From contig JAKAQO010000006.1 in NCBI GenBank assembly GCA_021822495.1, forward strand, positions 1 through 64,000: a stretch of DNA of 64,000 bases. The letters run 5' to 3'. The notes beneath the pieces are model-generated. The model saw only the letters and a list, made by a program, of their open reading frames with translations, ran no database searches and was not told the DNA's origin. This document shows positions 41,411-49,311 of the stretch, one piece after another (position 1 is the first letter of the stretch; each line of letters starts with the position of its first letter). The position numbers and the translations under genes were made by a program. The DNA comes from a bacterium (GTDB lineage Bacteria > Elusimicrobiota > Elusimicrobia > UBA1565 > UBA9628).

Positions 41411-44230
41411 TTATTTCCCAAACAGGCCGTTAATCAGATTTTTGGTCGGCCCGAGCAACAGGGAAGCCAAATCCACATGGACTTTTGGCTTGTCGAATTT
41501 CCCCTGGACCGTGATTTTCATTGGCGCGATGTTGGCGACTTGGGCGATGACGTGCATATCCAGGTTTTCTTTGGGGATGTCAATTTTTCCTTTCGCGCTG
41601 ACATTGGCTGCGTCGCTATAAACGTGGCTTTCGTTGACCGCCATGATCCCATCGGCGAAATTGTAATCGCCCGCGAGTTCTTTAAAGGTGATGTTGTTGA
41701 AATTAGGAAAAAGCCGAATTCCACCGAAACTCGTGATTTTTTGGATTGCGATTAAGGGTGAAGCCAAAATCTTAACCAAAATTGATTTGTCCACCAAATT
41801 TCCCAAATCCTTGAGTTTTCCGTGACTCGCGAGAATATGCGCGTGTCCCGTCAGCGTCTTTAAATCAGGGGTAATTCCCTGGACGTTCCAAGTGACATGG
41901 ACGCCGTCGGCGCGAAATTTCGGGTGAATGAGATGATCAATATTGAGGATACCCTTGGAATCTATTGGGGGCTCGGGTTTTTCTTTCTTTTCCTGTTTGC
42001 CGGATGAGACCTGCGATTTTTCCGTTCCTTCCTTGAGGGAAGACAGGATTTGGACGAATTGGTCTCTTGCCGCGAAAAAATGATCGAGATTAAATTTTGA
42101 CAAGTCTATTTCCATGTCGATATAGGGACGCTGGACATAATTTTTGACAGTCAGATCAATATGGGTTTGGGAACCGTCAAATTTCCCATAGATGTCCGGC
42201 GCGTCAATTCTCTGTTCGTTAAAGGACGCAACCCCGGTAAAATGGGATACGTCAACCCCCAATTCTTTAATGCCCAAATCCTCGAATTTTATTTTTCCTT
42301 CAAGTATCGGGCGTTCCAGGGGACCTGAGGCGGCCAGAGCAAAAAACCCGTGTCCGACGATTTTTAATTTCCTGGTATTGGGAAAAATAGGCGTTAATTC
42401 TGGCAGGTCAAACGACGGGCATTTGACCAAAACCTTTAAGGCAGGGTTTTTCCCGGCGATGTCCACAAATTCGCTGTTGGAAAGTTCAATGGTATTTCTT
42501 TTAAAAGATAATTTAAGCTGTTTGACGCGGATGTTTTTGGGGCCGAGATAGAAGCTTCCGTCCCATCGGGAAGGTGGGAATTTAATTCCCGGCGGCAGTT
42601 GATGAAAAGGGATATCTGAGGACTCAAAGGCCGGAAGGTTGATGGCCGCGCTAATCATCAGATGAGGCTTTGGATGATGCGAGGCATAACCTTCGATGGG
42701 GCCGGAGAAACTTAAAGCTCCAAAATGGGTCAAGGCGCTGGCCTGGTAAAAAGTCAATAAGTCTTTTTTGAGATTAAGCTTGGCTTGAATATGGGTTGAG
42801 GGAATCACCAGTTCCTTAGATAAATGTGCCCAGGGCATATCATGGGAAGAAAGACGCGGAAATTTAAGATTCGCTTCGATATCCAGGTTCGGCGTCGGGG
42901 CTTTGGAAAGAATATTCTTGACCTTCCCTTGAATAGACAAAGTTCCAGGAGAGGACGTCAACGTCGCGGATGCGATACTGAAGGTCTGATCTTTTAAAGA
43001 GGCTTGTCCGGCAAGTTGAATCGCCGGGATGGGAAGAGTAGGCGGCAAGGCGGCGAAAGAAACGTCCTTGCCTTTGAGCGCGGGCATTTGAATGAAACAG
43101 TTTAGTTTCAGATCGGGCTTAGGGTTTTTGTCTAAAAAGTTCTGAATACTTCCTGAAATATTGAGGGTTGAGGAAGAAAAAGCGATTGAAGTTCTTGGGG
43201 TTGAAATTTGCCCATGTTTGAGGAGAAACTTGCCATCAATGGCCAGCGGCGGGATTGTGGAAAGAGGAATTTTAGGCCAAGGCGTTTGGGCGGGAGTAAG
43301 AGTCGGAGTCTTAAGTGAAATCATTCCGTTTGCGCCAATTTGATTGAGAGTCCAAGGGGGGGTGAGAACCCCTTTCCACGCGGCGGAAATAAGAGAGTGG
43401 CCGGAATAAGATATTCGACCTTTAACATTGGAAATGACCTGGTTTTTTCCGGCTTGTATTTGACCGGAGAAAGACGCGGCGTAGGGCTTGCTTTGGAGAG
43501 TAAAACGGGTGAAATGAAGCGCGATAAGGCCTTGACGCGCGGCTTTTAAATCAACGTTCCCAGCGTATTGAAAATTTCCTTTAAGCTCTTGGGTTTGACT
43601 CGAGATATTGGCCGAGAAATCAGATACAAGGGACAAGGAAAAGGGTCGGCCAATTTCGATGTTGGAAGATTTGAGCTTGATTTTAGAAAAGCTGATTTGG
43701 GTGTGATTAAGCGGATCGGCATAGGCGAGGCTTCCGTTTAAAATATCGATTCGGCGAATTTGGAATTGACTTCCCCATTTTTGCGAGGGATAGGGGATTT
43801 TTGGCGTGGAGGTGGATTGGGAAGGGAGGTTGGAAACGGCTAACAAATCGGAAAAATTATAAGAAGAAGGGCTGGTTTTTTTGATGGATAAGGAGAGACC
43901 CTCAACCGTGATTCCGGAGACCACGATTTTTTTTTGGAGAAGTTCTCGCCATGACAGTTGCAGGTTGGAAGATCGAATTTGGGCGAAGGTTCCATGGGAA
44001 AAATCGGGATATTCGGAAACCGCAAAATCATTAATGGTCAAACCCTTGACCAGGGACCAGGAAATTTTTCCAATTTTAATTTGCCGGTGAAATTGAGTCT
44101 GGGCTTCGTTAATCAAGGCCGCGCGAAATTTCGCGTAAGGAAAGAAATAGGCGATGAGAAGAGACGCGGCCAAAAAACCGGTCGCGGCCAGGGTCGCCAG
44201 AGCTAATATTACTTTCAGTCGCCGATTCAC
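41411..44230 (-). CDS. AsmA-family inner-membrane/periplasmic protein
   Basis: About 939 residues. The N-terminal membrane helix (residues 7-32) is followed by FPYAKFRAALINEAQTQFHRQIKIGKISWSLVKG, the AsmA start. A long beta-rich body of repeated blade-like segments follows, and the C-terminus has the AsmA-like conserved region (FGGIRLFPNFNNITFKELAGDYNFADGIM). AsmA proteins of this size are thought to form bridge-like lipid grooves between the two membranes. I prefer the GTG at 44230, because it begins the anchor and follows GGAGGA; a longer frame to 44302 is less likely. Confidence 0.85.
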   Translation of the reverse strand: MNRRLKVILALATLAATGFLAASLLIAYFFPYAKFRAALINEAQTQFHRQIKIGKISWSLVKGLTINDFAVSEYPDFSHGTFAQIRSSNLQLSWRELLQKKIVVSGITVEGLSLSIKKTSPSSYNFSDLLAVSNLPSQSTSTPKIPYPSQKWGSQFQIRRIDILNGSLAYADPLNHTQISFSKIKLKSSNIEIGRPFSLSLVSDFSANISSQTQELKGNFQYAGNVDLKAARQGLIALHFTRFTLQSKPYAASFSGQIQAGKNQVISNVKGRISYSGHSLISAAWKGVLTPPWTLNQIGANGMISLKTPTLTPAQTPWPKIPLSTIPPLAIDGKFLLKHGQISTPRTSIAFSSSTLNISGSIQNFLDKNPKPDLKLNCFIQMPALKGKDVSFAALPPTLPIPAIQLAGQASLKDQTFSIASATLTSSPGTLSIQGKVKNILSKAPTPNLDIEANLKFPRLSSHDMPWAHLSKELVIPSTHIQAKLNLKKDLLTFYQASALTHFGALSFSGPIEGYASHHPKPHLMISAAINLPAFESSDIPFHQLPPGIKFPPSRWDGSFYLGPKNIRVKQLKLSFKRNTIELSNSEFVDIAGKNPALKVLVKCPSFDLPELTPIFPNTRKLKIVGHGFFALAASGPLERPILEGKIKFEDLGIKELGVDVSHFTGVASFNEQRIDAPDIYGKFDGSQTHIDLTVKNYVQRPYIDMEIDLSKFNLDHFFAARDQFVQILSSLKEGTEKSQVSSGKQEKKEKPEPPIDSKGILNIDHLIHPKFRADGVHVTWNVQGITPDLKTLTGHAHILASHGKLKDLGNLVDKSILVKILASPLIAIQKITSFGGIRLFPNFNNITFKELAGDYNFADGIMAVNESHVYSDAANVSAKGKIDIPKENLDMHVIAQVANIAPMKITVQGKFDKPKVHVDLASLLLGPTKNLINGLFGK

Positions 44231-44364
44231 TCCTCCATTATAACAATCTGTAACAATCAGGCTTGGGAAATTTGAGCAAGGCTTGCTATGCCTTTTCCTC
44301 ATGATTCTTAGATGGCATTGTCTCTACCTTTTAAACTTATGCGGAAAGAGACTATAATGGATAG

Positions 44365-44943
44365 GTGATATCTTTAGCGAAATGCCGTTATCTGGCCAGC
44401 GAGACCAAGCCCGAGCGCGTCAAAGAAGCGGTTTCAGAAGTGGCCTTTGTCGGGCGCTCGAATGTGGGGAAAAGCAGTTTGATTAACGCCCTGTGCGGGC
44501 GCGCGCTTGCGCACGTTTCCGGAACCCCGGGGCGGACGCGGGCGATTAATGTTTTTGAGGCGGCGCCGGGGAGGTTTCTCGTTGATTTGCCAGGATACGG
44601 TTTTGCCAAAGGCCCGATTCAAGAAGTCCTCAACTGGGGACCGATGATTGAGACTTATCTTCTCTCAAGGCCAAGCCTTCGGCTGACGGTTTTAGTAGTT
44701 GATGCCAAGGTGGGCCCGACCCCTTTAGACGCTCAAATGGCTCTTTGGCTGAGCGACCATCGGATTGATTTTTGCGTTGCGGCGTCCAAGACCGACAAGG
44801 TCAAACCTTCTGAATCTTTCGCGCAAAGAAAAAAGGTCGCGGAGTTTTTTGAACTATCCCCGGAAGAGCTTTTTTGGATGAACTCCGAAGATCATAAGAG
44901 CGTCGCGCCTTTAAGAGTCGAGATACTCAAGGCCTTGGAATGA
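44365..44943 (+). CDS. engB: Ribosome-biogenesis GTPase EngB (YihA/YsxC)
   Basis: A 192-residue GTPase. G1 GRSNVGKSSL, G2 TPGRTR, G3 DLPGYGFA, G4 SKTDK(V) and a typical N-terminal half. It acts in the maturation of the large ribosomal subunit. The start is GTG (44365); no ATG is suitable in the frame. The stop overlaps rluE by four bases. Confidence 0.95.
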   Translation: MISLAKCRYLASETKPERVKEAVSEVAFVGRSNVGKSSLINALCGRALAHVSGTPGRTRAINVFEAAPGRFLVDLPGYGFAKGPIQEVLNWGPMIETYLLSRPSLRLTVLVVDAKVGPTPLDAQMALWLSDHRIDFCVAASKTDKVKPSESFAQRKKVAEFFELSPEELFWMNSEDHKSVAPLRVEILKALE

Positions 44944-45548
44944 AAAAAGAAGGAAAACGTCCTTCGGGCGGACGAGTCGTTTTGTTTTACAAACCCTACG
45001 GAGTTCTTTCCCAATTTACTTCTTCGGACGGTCATCCTGCTCTATCCGGTTTTGGACTCCCCAAAGGGGTGTATCCAGCGGGAAGGCTTGATTTAGACAG
45101 CGAGGGGCTGTTGCTTTTGACCGATGATGGCCAATTTCAGCGCCGTCTGACCGACCCTCGCTTTGAGCATCCTCGCGCCTATTGGGTTCAAGTCGAAAAT
45201 ATTCCTTCGGAAGAGAGTCTTAAGCGCTTGGCCAGTGGAGTTTTACTTCAAGACGGAATGACTAAACCGGCCGTTGTTCGAGCTATTTCCGATCCCGCTT
45301 TGCCGCCAAGAAATCCGCCCATTCGCTTTCGCCGCAATATTCCCACGTCTTGGATTGAAATCGTGCTCAAGGAAGGGCGAAACCATCAAGTTCGGCGGAT
45401 GACCGCGAGCGTAGGGCACCCCACTTTGCGGCTTATGCGCGTTCGCATCGGCAATTATTCTCTGACGGGACTTCTCCCGGGACAGTGGAAATTCGCTAAA
45501 ATAGAGTTATATGACTCGCCAAAAGAAAGAAACTCCTCGCCTCATTGA
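44940..45548 (+). CDS. rluE: Pseudouridine synthase RluE (RsuA family)
   Basis: A 202-residue enzyme. The catalytic aspartate is D51 in AGRLDLDSEGLLLLT. RRNIPTSWIEIVLKEGRNHQVRRMTASVGHPTLRLMR is the conserved C-terminal part. It is the short RluE form without the S4 domain and modifies U2457 of 23S rRNA. It overlaps engB by 4 bases and the next gene by 38 bases, the frames being different. Confidence 0.93.
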   Translation: MKKEGKRPSGGRVVLFYKPYGVLSQFTSSDGHPALSGFGLPKGVYPAGRLDLDSEGLLLLTDDGQFQRRLTDPRFEHPRAYWVQVENIPSEESLKRLASGVLLQDGMTKPAVVRAISDPALPPRNPPIRFRRNIPTSWIEIVLKEGRNHQVRRMTASVGHPTLRLMRVRIGNYSLTGLLPGQWKFAKIELYDSPKERNSSPH

Positions 45549-46143
45549 TAAATACGGAACCTGGAATGAGGTTTACCGAAAGACCTCGCCTGCGGAACTC
45601 CCATGGAACGCGGGAAACCCAGACCCGGAACTGGTAAGGCTCATTGAATCTCAAGTCATTCCCGTGGGGCGCGCCATTGATGTTGGAACCGGCCCCGGGC
45701 ACGACGCGATTTTTTTAGCCCAAAAAGGGTTTAAGGTTTTGGCTTTGGATATCGCTTCTTCCGCGATCGAGTTGGCAAAACTCAACGCCAAAAAAGCGGG
45801 CTTTGAGGTCGCCATTGATTACCGGGTTGAAAGCGTTTTGGAACTTTCTTCTCCCGCGGGAACCGCGACCTTTGTCAACGACCGGGTTTGTTTCGAGGTT
45901 TTGGATAAAGAAGACCGCGAGGACTACGTCCGGAAAATTTCAGAGGTGCTTATTCCCGGAGGGCATCTTTTCTTGAGAACCTTTTCGGAAAAAGAGCCGC
46001 CCGGGCCGGGGCCGCATCGCTTTACCCGGGAAGAAATTGAGAGCGTATTCTCTAAAAAATTTGAGTTTCTTGATTTTCGGGACGGGGTTTTGGCCGGTCC
46101 TCGGCAAGCCAAAATCTATGTCGCGCTTTTGCGTAAAAAATAG
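45511..46143 (+). CDS. Class I SAM-dependent methyltransferase
   Basis: A 210-residue protein. Motif I is DVGTGPGHDAIFLA (about 59-72), motif II follows at LALDIASSAIELAK, and VNDRVCFEVLDKEDREDYVRKISEVLIPGGHLFLRTF is the post-motif region. The N-terminal segment (WNEVYRKTSPAELPWNAG) resembles thiopurine- and tellurite-type small-molecule methyltransferases. The substrate is unknown. It overlaps the end of rluE by 38 bases. Confidence 0.87.
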   Translation: MTRQKKETPRLIDKYGTWNEVYRKTSPAELPWNAGNPDPELVRLIESQVIPVGRAIDVGTGPGHDAIFLAQKGFKVLALDIASSAIELAKLNAKKAGFEVAIDYRVESVLELSSPAGTATFVNDRVCFEVLDKEDREDYVRKISEVLIPGGHLFLRTFSEKEPPGPGPHRFTREEIESVFSKKFEFLDFRDGVLAGPRQAKIYVALLRKK

Positions 46144-46161
46144 ACCACCTCATTCGGTTCC

Positions 46162-47298
46162 GTGAAAAAACGACTCTTTCTAATCCTTGCTATCGCCTTC
46201 TTGATCGCTTTCTATATCGGCGTTAATTTGGCGGAAATCTCTCCGGCTCATCTGTGGGAGATGATGGGAATTTCATTTTTCATCGTTTTTTTGTTTATCG
46301 GTTGGCAATGGAGCTACCGCTTGTCTTCTTTTTCCCAGGGCCCCTGGTCCTTGGCTCTTGCGTGGACGGCCAATATTGGTATCGGGGTTTGGGTGACCTT
46401 TCTTTTTTTTGCCGCGCTTAAAGACGCGGTTATTTTGGCGCTTCCGAGAAGATTTTTACCCCTCATTCCTTGGCCGAGCGTTATTTTAGGGATGCTTCTC
46501 ATTTCGGTTGTCTTTGCCGCCATCGGCCTTTGGCAGGCCTTGGCGGGGCCTTTCATTCGGCGCGTGTCAGTTCCCATTCAAGGTTTGCCCAAATCTTTAG
46601 AAGGGCTTAAAATTTTGCAAATTAGCGACTTGCATATCGGTCCAACCATTCGAAAACTCTATGTGGAAAAAACCGTTGAACGGGCTCTAAGTCTCAATCC
46701 TGACTTAATCGCCCTGACCGGCGATATTTTTGACGGGACTTTCGAGGTTTTGGCGCCTCACCTGGAACCCCTGCGCCGTTTAAAAGCCCCCTTGGGCCTT
46801 TTTTATGTGACGGGAAACCATGAATATTTTTGGGGCGCTCGGATGTGGACTCAAAAAGCCGTTGAATATGGTCTGACGCCTTTAAACAATGAAAATCGCG
46901 TCCTGACTTTTAAAGGCGAAAAATTTCTCATTGCGGGAATCCCTGATGAAATGAGCCGTTTTTTTGATAAGGACAATAATCCCGATTGCGCCAAGGCCGC
47001 CAAAACACAAGACGGGGAACTGTTTAAAATATTGCTGGCCCATCGCCCCGGGGTTTATGCCGAGGCCGCGGCTGCGGGGTTTCATCTTCAGTTGTCGGGC
47101 CATACGCATGGCGGCCAATTTTTTCCCTGGAGTCTCATGATTGGCTTTTTTCATCGCTTTTACCGGGGGCTCAACTGCTACAAAAATTTATGGATTTACG
47201 TCAGCCCTGGAACCGGCTATTGGGGGCCGGCCCAGCGCTTGGCTGTTCCCGCTGAAATCACCCTTTTGACGCTAAAAGCCCAAGATTCTAAGAGCTAA
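46162..47298 (+). CDS. Membrane metallophosphoesterase
   Basis: A 378-residue protein with GTG start. Four hydrophobic segments in the first 130 residues anchor it. The phosphoesterase domain has DLHIGP, GDIFDG, GNHEY and GHTHGGQ, with metal ligands in the usual order. It resembles YkuE/YaeI-type phosphodiesterases. Its substrate is unclear. The stop codon's last base is the first base of the 268-base inverted-repeat element. Confidence 0.9.
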   Translation: MKKRLFLILAIAFLIAFYIGVNLAEISPAHLWEMMGISFFIVFLFIGWQWSYRLSSFSQGPWSLALAWTANIGIGVWVTFLFFAALKDAVILALPRRFLPLIPWPSVILGMLLISVVFAAIGLWQALAGPFIRRVSVPIQGLPKSLEGLKILQISDLHIGPTIRKLYVEKTVERALSLNPDLIALTGDIFDGTFEVLAPHLEPLRRLKAPLGLFYVTGNHEYFWGARMWTQKAVEYGLTPLNNENRVLTFKGEKFLIAGIPDEMSRFFDKDNNPDCAKAAKTQDGELFKILLAHRPGVYAEAAAAGFHLQLSGHTHGGQFFPWSLMIGFFHRFYRGLNCYKNLWIYVSPGTGYWGPAQRLAVPAEITLLTLKAQDSKS

Positions 47299-47565
47299 GG
47301 ACTCTTGACAAAATAATATGGACATTTGGCTAAGCCGATTTTGGAGCGAAACAAGGAGAGAGGAGCGCGCATGGCTTAAGCCATGTAAGCGACGAACGAC
47401 GCGGTTGCAGCCCAAAAGCGGCTCAGCCCCTTCGGGGGAGGCCCATCTTCGGCCCATTTCTTCGTTGCTCGGCGCTTACATAACTCGTTATGCTCGCTTC
47501 TCGCGCCTCGAATTGGGCTCGAACCTGGGCCTCCCAAATGTCCATATTATTTCGTCACGAGTCCT
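47298..47565. mobile_element. 268-bp MITE-like element with 32-bp terminal inverted repeats
   Basis: Left end (47298-47329) begins AGGACTC and ends GGACATTTGG; right end (47534-47565), read in reverse, is the same except at two of 32 positions. Inside are small hairpins: CATGGCTTAAGCCATG (47370-47385), CATAACTCGTTATG (47479-47492), and GCCCCTTCGGGG in the centre. The two arms pair again around ATGTAAGCG, and the hairpins sit at equivalent places in the arms but with different stem sequences. No coding frame is convincing. It lies between the phosphoesterase and the amine oxidase. No certain target-site duplication is seen. Confidence 0.72.
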
Positions 47566-47571
47566 AAAGAC

Positions 47572-48843
47572 ATGACACAAAAAAAAGATTGCAAGGCGCT
47601 TATTATCGGCGCCGGAGCGGCGGGGCTTGCGGCGGCAGAGGCCTTAACGCGGGCGGGAAAGAGATGCGTGATTCTTGAAGCGCGAAATCGCATTGGCGGG
47701 CGAATTTGGACTGTGAAGGGTCCGGATCAGTCTCCGATTGAATTGGGCGCGGAGTTTATCCACGGTCGTCCCCGCGTGACTTGGGATATCCTCAAGCGTT
47801 TCAGGATCAAGGCTATTCCGGTCTCGGGGGTTCGCTGGCGCAAGGGCGAAGAGGGTTTGAAACGAGATTCCAACTCTTGGGGAAGTCTTTCCAAAGTTTT
47901 CTCGCGGCTTAAATCCACGAGGAAAGACCGTTCTTTTCTCGATGCTTTGGAGAAAATGAAACTTTCTCCCGCATCCAAAGAGATGGCCGAGCGTTTTGTG
48001 AGAAGTTATCACGCCGCGGACACTCGTAAAATCAGCGTCAACGATCTCGTATTTCAACAGGAAGTATCCGGAGAATCGGGTATGCAGGGGTACCGCATTC
48101 CGCAAGGTTACGGGTCTTTGATCAAAAATTTGGCGGCAGCCTTGCCTCCCGGTTCAATTCAGTTGAATCAAGCCGTGCGGGAAATTCGCTGGTCTCGAAA
48201 TAAGGTGGAGGTTGTCACTCAAAAATCGCGCTTCAAGGCCGAGCGCGTCTTGGTGACCGTGCCGCTAGGGGTTCTAAAATATCCCGGGGCCTTTGTTTTC
48301 TATCCCGCCTTGAAAGCAAAAGAAGCGGCCTTGAAAAAACTGGAGATGGGACTGGCGGCTAGAGTTTCTTTCTTTTTTCGGGAGCCTTTCTGGCAAAAAG
48401 GGGGGAGAAAAAATCTTTCCGGCTTTTTTCAATTAGAGAAGACGGCAATTCCGGTTTGGTGGACCGGACTCTTTAAGGATTCTCCGGTCTTAACTGGTTG
48501 GCTGGGTGGGCCGGAGGTTCAAAAACTGGGGGCCCCGAAGCTTTTTACTCGCCGAGGGCTTGAGAGTTTAAGCGGTCTTTTTTATTTTGATCAAAAATTC
48601 TTGAAATCAAAACTCCTCCGGACTTATTTTCACGACTGGAGTTCCGACCCTTTTTCCCGCGGGGCTTACAGTTACTGTGGAGTGGGTGGAATGCCGGCTC
48701 GAAAAGAGCTTGCGCGTCCCGTTGATAAGACCTTGTTTTTTGCCGGAGAAGCAACCGATGATTCCGGTGAGGCCTCGACCGTGGCCGGCGCTTTTTCAAG
48801 CGGTCTTCGCGCCGCTGAAGAAATCATCTCATCTTTAATTTAG
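47572..48843 (+). CDS. FAD-dependent amine oxidase (monoamine oxidase-like)
   Basis: A 423-residue flavoprotein. The Rossmann FAD-binding motif is IGAGAAGLAAAEAL (11-24) followed by LEARNRIGGRIW. The C-terminal FAD segment is FFAGEATDDSGEASTVAGAFSSGLRAAEEI. The family oxidises amines or related substrates and makes hydrogen peroxide. The substrate is unknown. It starts six bases after the inverted-repeat element; no good ribosome site is visible, so it may read from a promoter within or before the element. The initiator tRNA follows. Confidence 0.9.
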   Translation: MTQKKDCKALIIGAGAAGLAAAEALTRAGKRCVILEARNRIGGRIWTVKGPDQSPIELGAEFIHGRPRVTWDILKRFRIKAIPVSGVRWRKGEEGLKRDSNSWGSLSKVFSRLKSTRKDRSFLDALEKMKLSPASKEMAERFVRSYHAADTRKISVNDLVFQQEVSGESGMQGYRIPQGYGSLIKNLAAALPPGSIQLNQAVREIRWSRNKVEVVTQKSRFKAERVLVTVPLGVLKYPGAFVFYPALKAKEAALKKLEMGLAARVSFFFREPFWQKGGRKNLSGFFQLEKTAIPVWWTGLFKDSPVLTGWLGGPEVQKLGAPKLFTRRGLESLSGLFYFDQKFLKSKLLRTYFHDWSSDPFSRGAYSYCGVGGMPARKELARPVDKTLFFAGEATDDSGEASTVAGAFSSGLRAAEEIISSLI

Positions 48844-48849
48844 TATAAT
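48844..48849 (+). promoter_or_regulatory. -10 box of the initiator tRNA gene
   Basis: TATAAT immediately upstream of the tRNA; the tRNA 5' end is six bases further on. No convincing -35 box is found 17 bases before it. Confidence 0.45.
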
Positions 48850-48854
48850 AGAGT

Positions 48855-48928
48855 TGCGGGGTAGAGCAGCCTGGTAGCTCGCAAGGCTCATAACCTTGAG
48901 GTCGCTGGTTCAAATCCAGCCCCCGCAA
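48855..48928 (+). tRNA. Initiator tRNA-fMet (CAT)
   Basis: Acceptor TGCGGGG/CCCCGCA, D-arm with AGCAGCCTGGTAGCTC typical of initiators, anticodon loop CTCATAA, T-arm GCTGGTTCAAATCCAGC. Position 1:72 is T:A, a weak pair. The anticodon stem is CAAGG/CCTTG, so positions 29-31 read AGG rather than the usual GGG and 39-41 read CCT rather than CCC. CCA is not encoded (ACG follows). Confidence 0.92.
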
Positions 48929-48950
48929 CGTCTTCAAGGGAAAGATTCGA

Positions 48951-48983
48951 ACCGGGAGAGGAAAATTCTCTCTCGGTTTTTTT
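48951..48983 (+). terminator. Terminator after the initiator tRNA
   Basis: ACCGGGAGAG, seven bases, CTCTCTCGGT followed by a run of T (48977-48983). The stem has one G:T wobble. Confidence 0.8.
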
Positions 48984-48999
48984 ATTTCCAATTTTCTTA

Positions 49000-49028
49000 T
49001 TGAAATTGAGTCTCAATAAGGTTATAAT
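49000..49028 (+). promoter_or_regulatory. feoAB promoter overlapped by a Fur-like box
   Basis: -35 TTGAAA (49000-49005), a 17-base spacer, -10 TATAAT (49023-49028). TTGAAATTGAGTCTCAA at 49000-49016 fits the 17-base Fur box pattern TTGAGAATGATTCTCAA at 14 of 17 positions and lies over the -35. A wider 25-base inverted repeat (48995-49019, CTTATTGA/TCAATAAG) encloses it. Repression by Fur-iron is expected. Confidence 0.72.
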
Positions 49029-49071
49029 AAAAGTGATGGAGGTCGGCTTTGCCGGCCAAAGAGAGGAATTT

Positions 49072-49311
49072 ATGACCTTAGAGGAAGTCGCGCTGAATCA
49101 GGCGGTTCGAGTCGAAGAAATTCAGGGCCTTGGCGAAAAAGACCTCGCCTGTCTTTTGGGGATGGGAATTCGTTCTGGCGTCTCCGTGACCAAGGTGATT
49201 ACGACCCCGCTTAAAGACCCGGTTGAATGTTTGGTCGGTTCCCAGTTGTTGGCCGTTGAAAAGAGGCTTTTTAAGCATATTCGGGTCAAAGAAGTCTCGC
49301 CGGTTTCGTGA
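49072..49311 (+). CDS. feoA: Ferrous iron transport protein FeoA
   Basis: A 79-residue SH3-like cytosolic protein. It assists FeoB. I chose the ATG at 49072, with GAGAGGA six bases earlier. A typical FeoA pattern: VEEIQGLGEKDLACLLGMGIRSGVSVTKV and DPVECLVGSQLLAVEKRLFKHIRV. The 43-base leader has a GGTCGGC/GCCGGCC hairpin. It overlaps the feoB start by four bases. Confidence 0.92.
   Translation: MTLEEVALNQAVRVEEIQGLGEKDLACLLGMGIRSGVSVTKVITTPLKDPVECLVGSQLLAVEKRLFKHIRVKEVSPVS

Noticed and set aside
47644-48105. Minus-strand frame over the amine oxidase
   Set aside because: Shadow of the FAD-binding gene; no motif.
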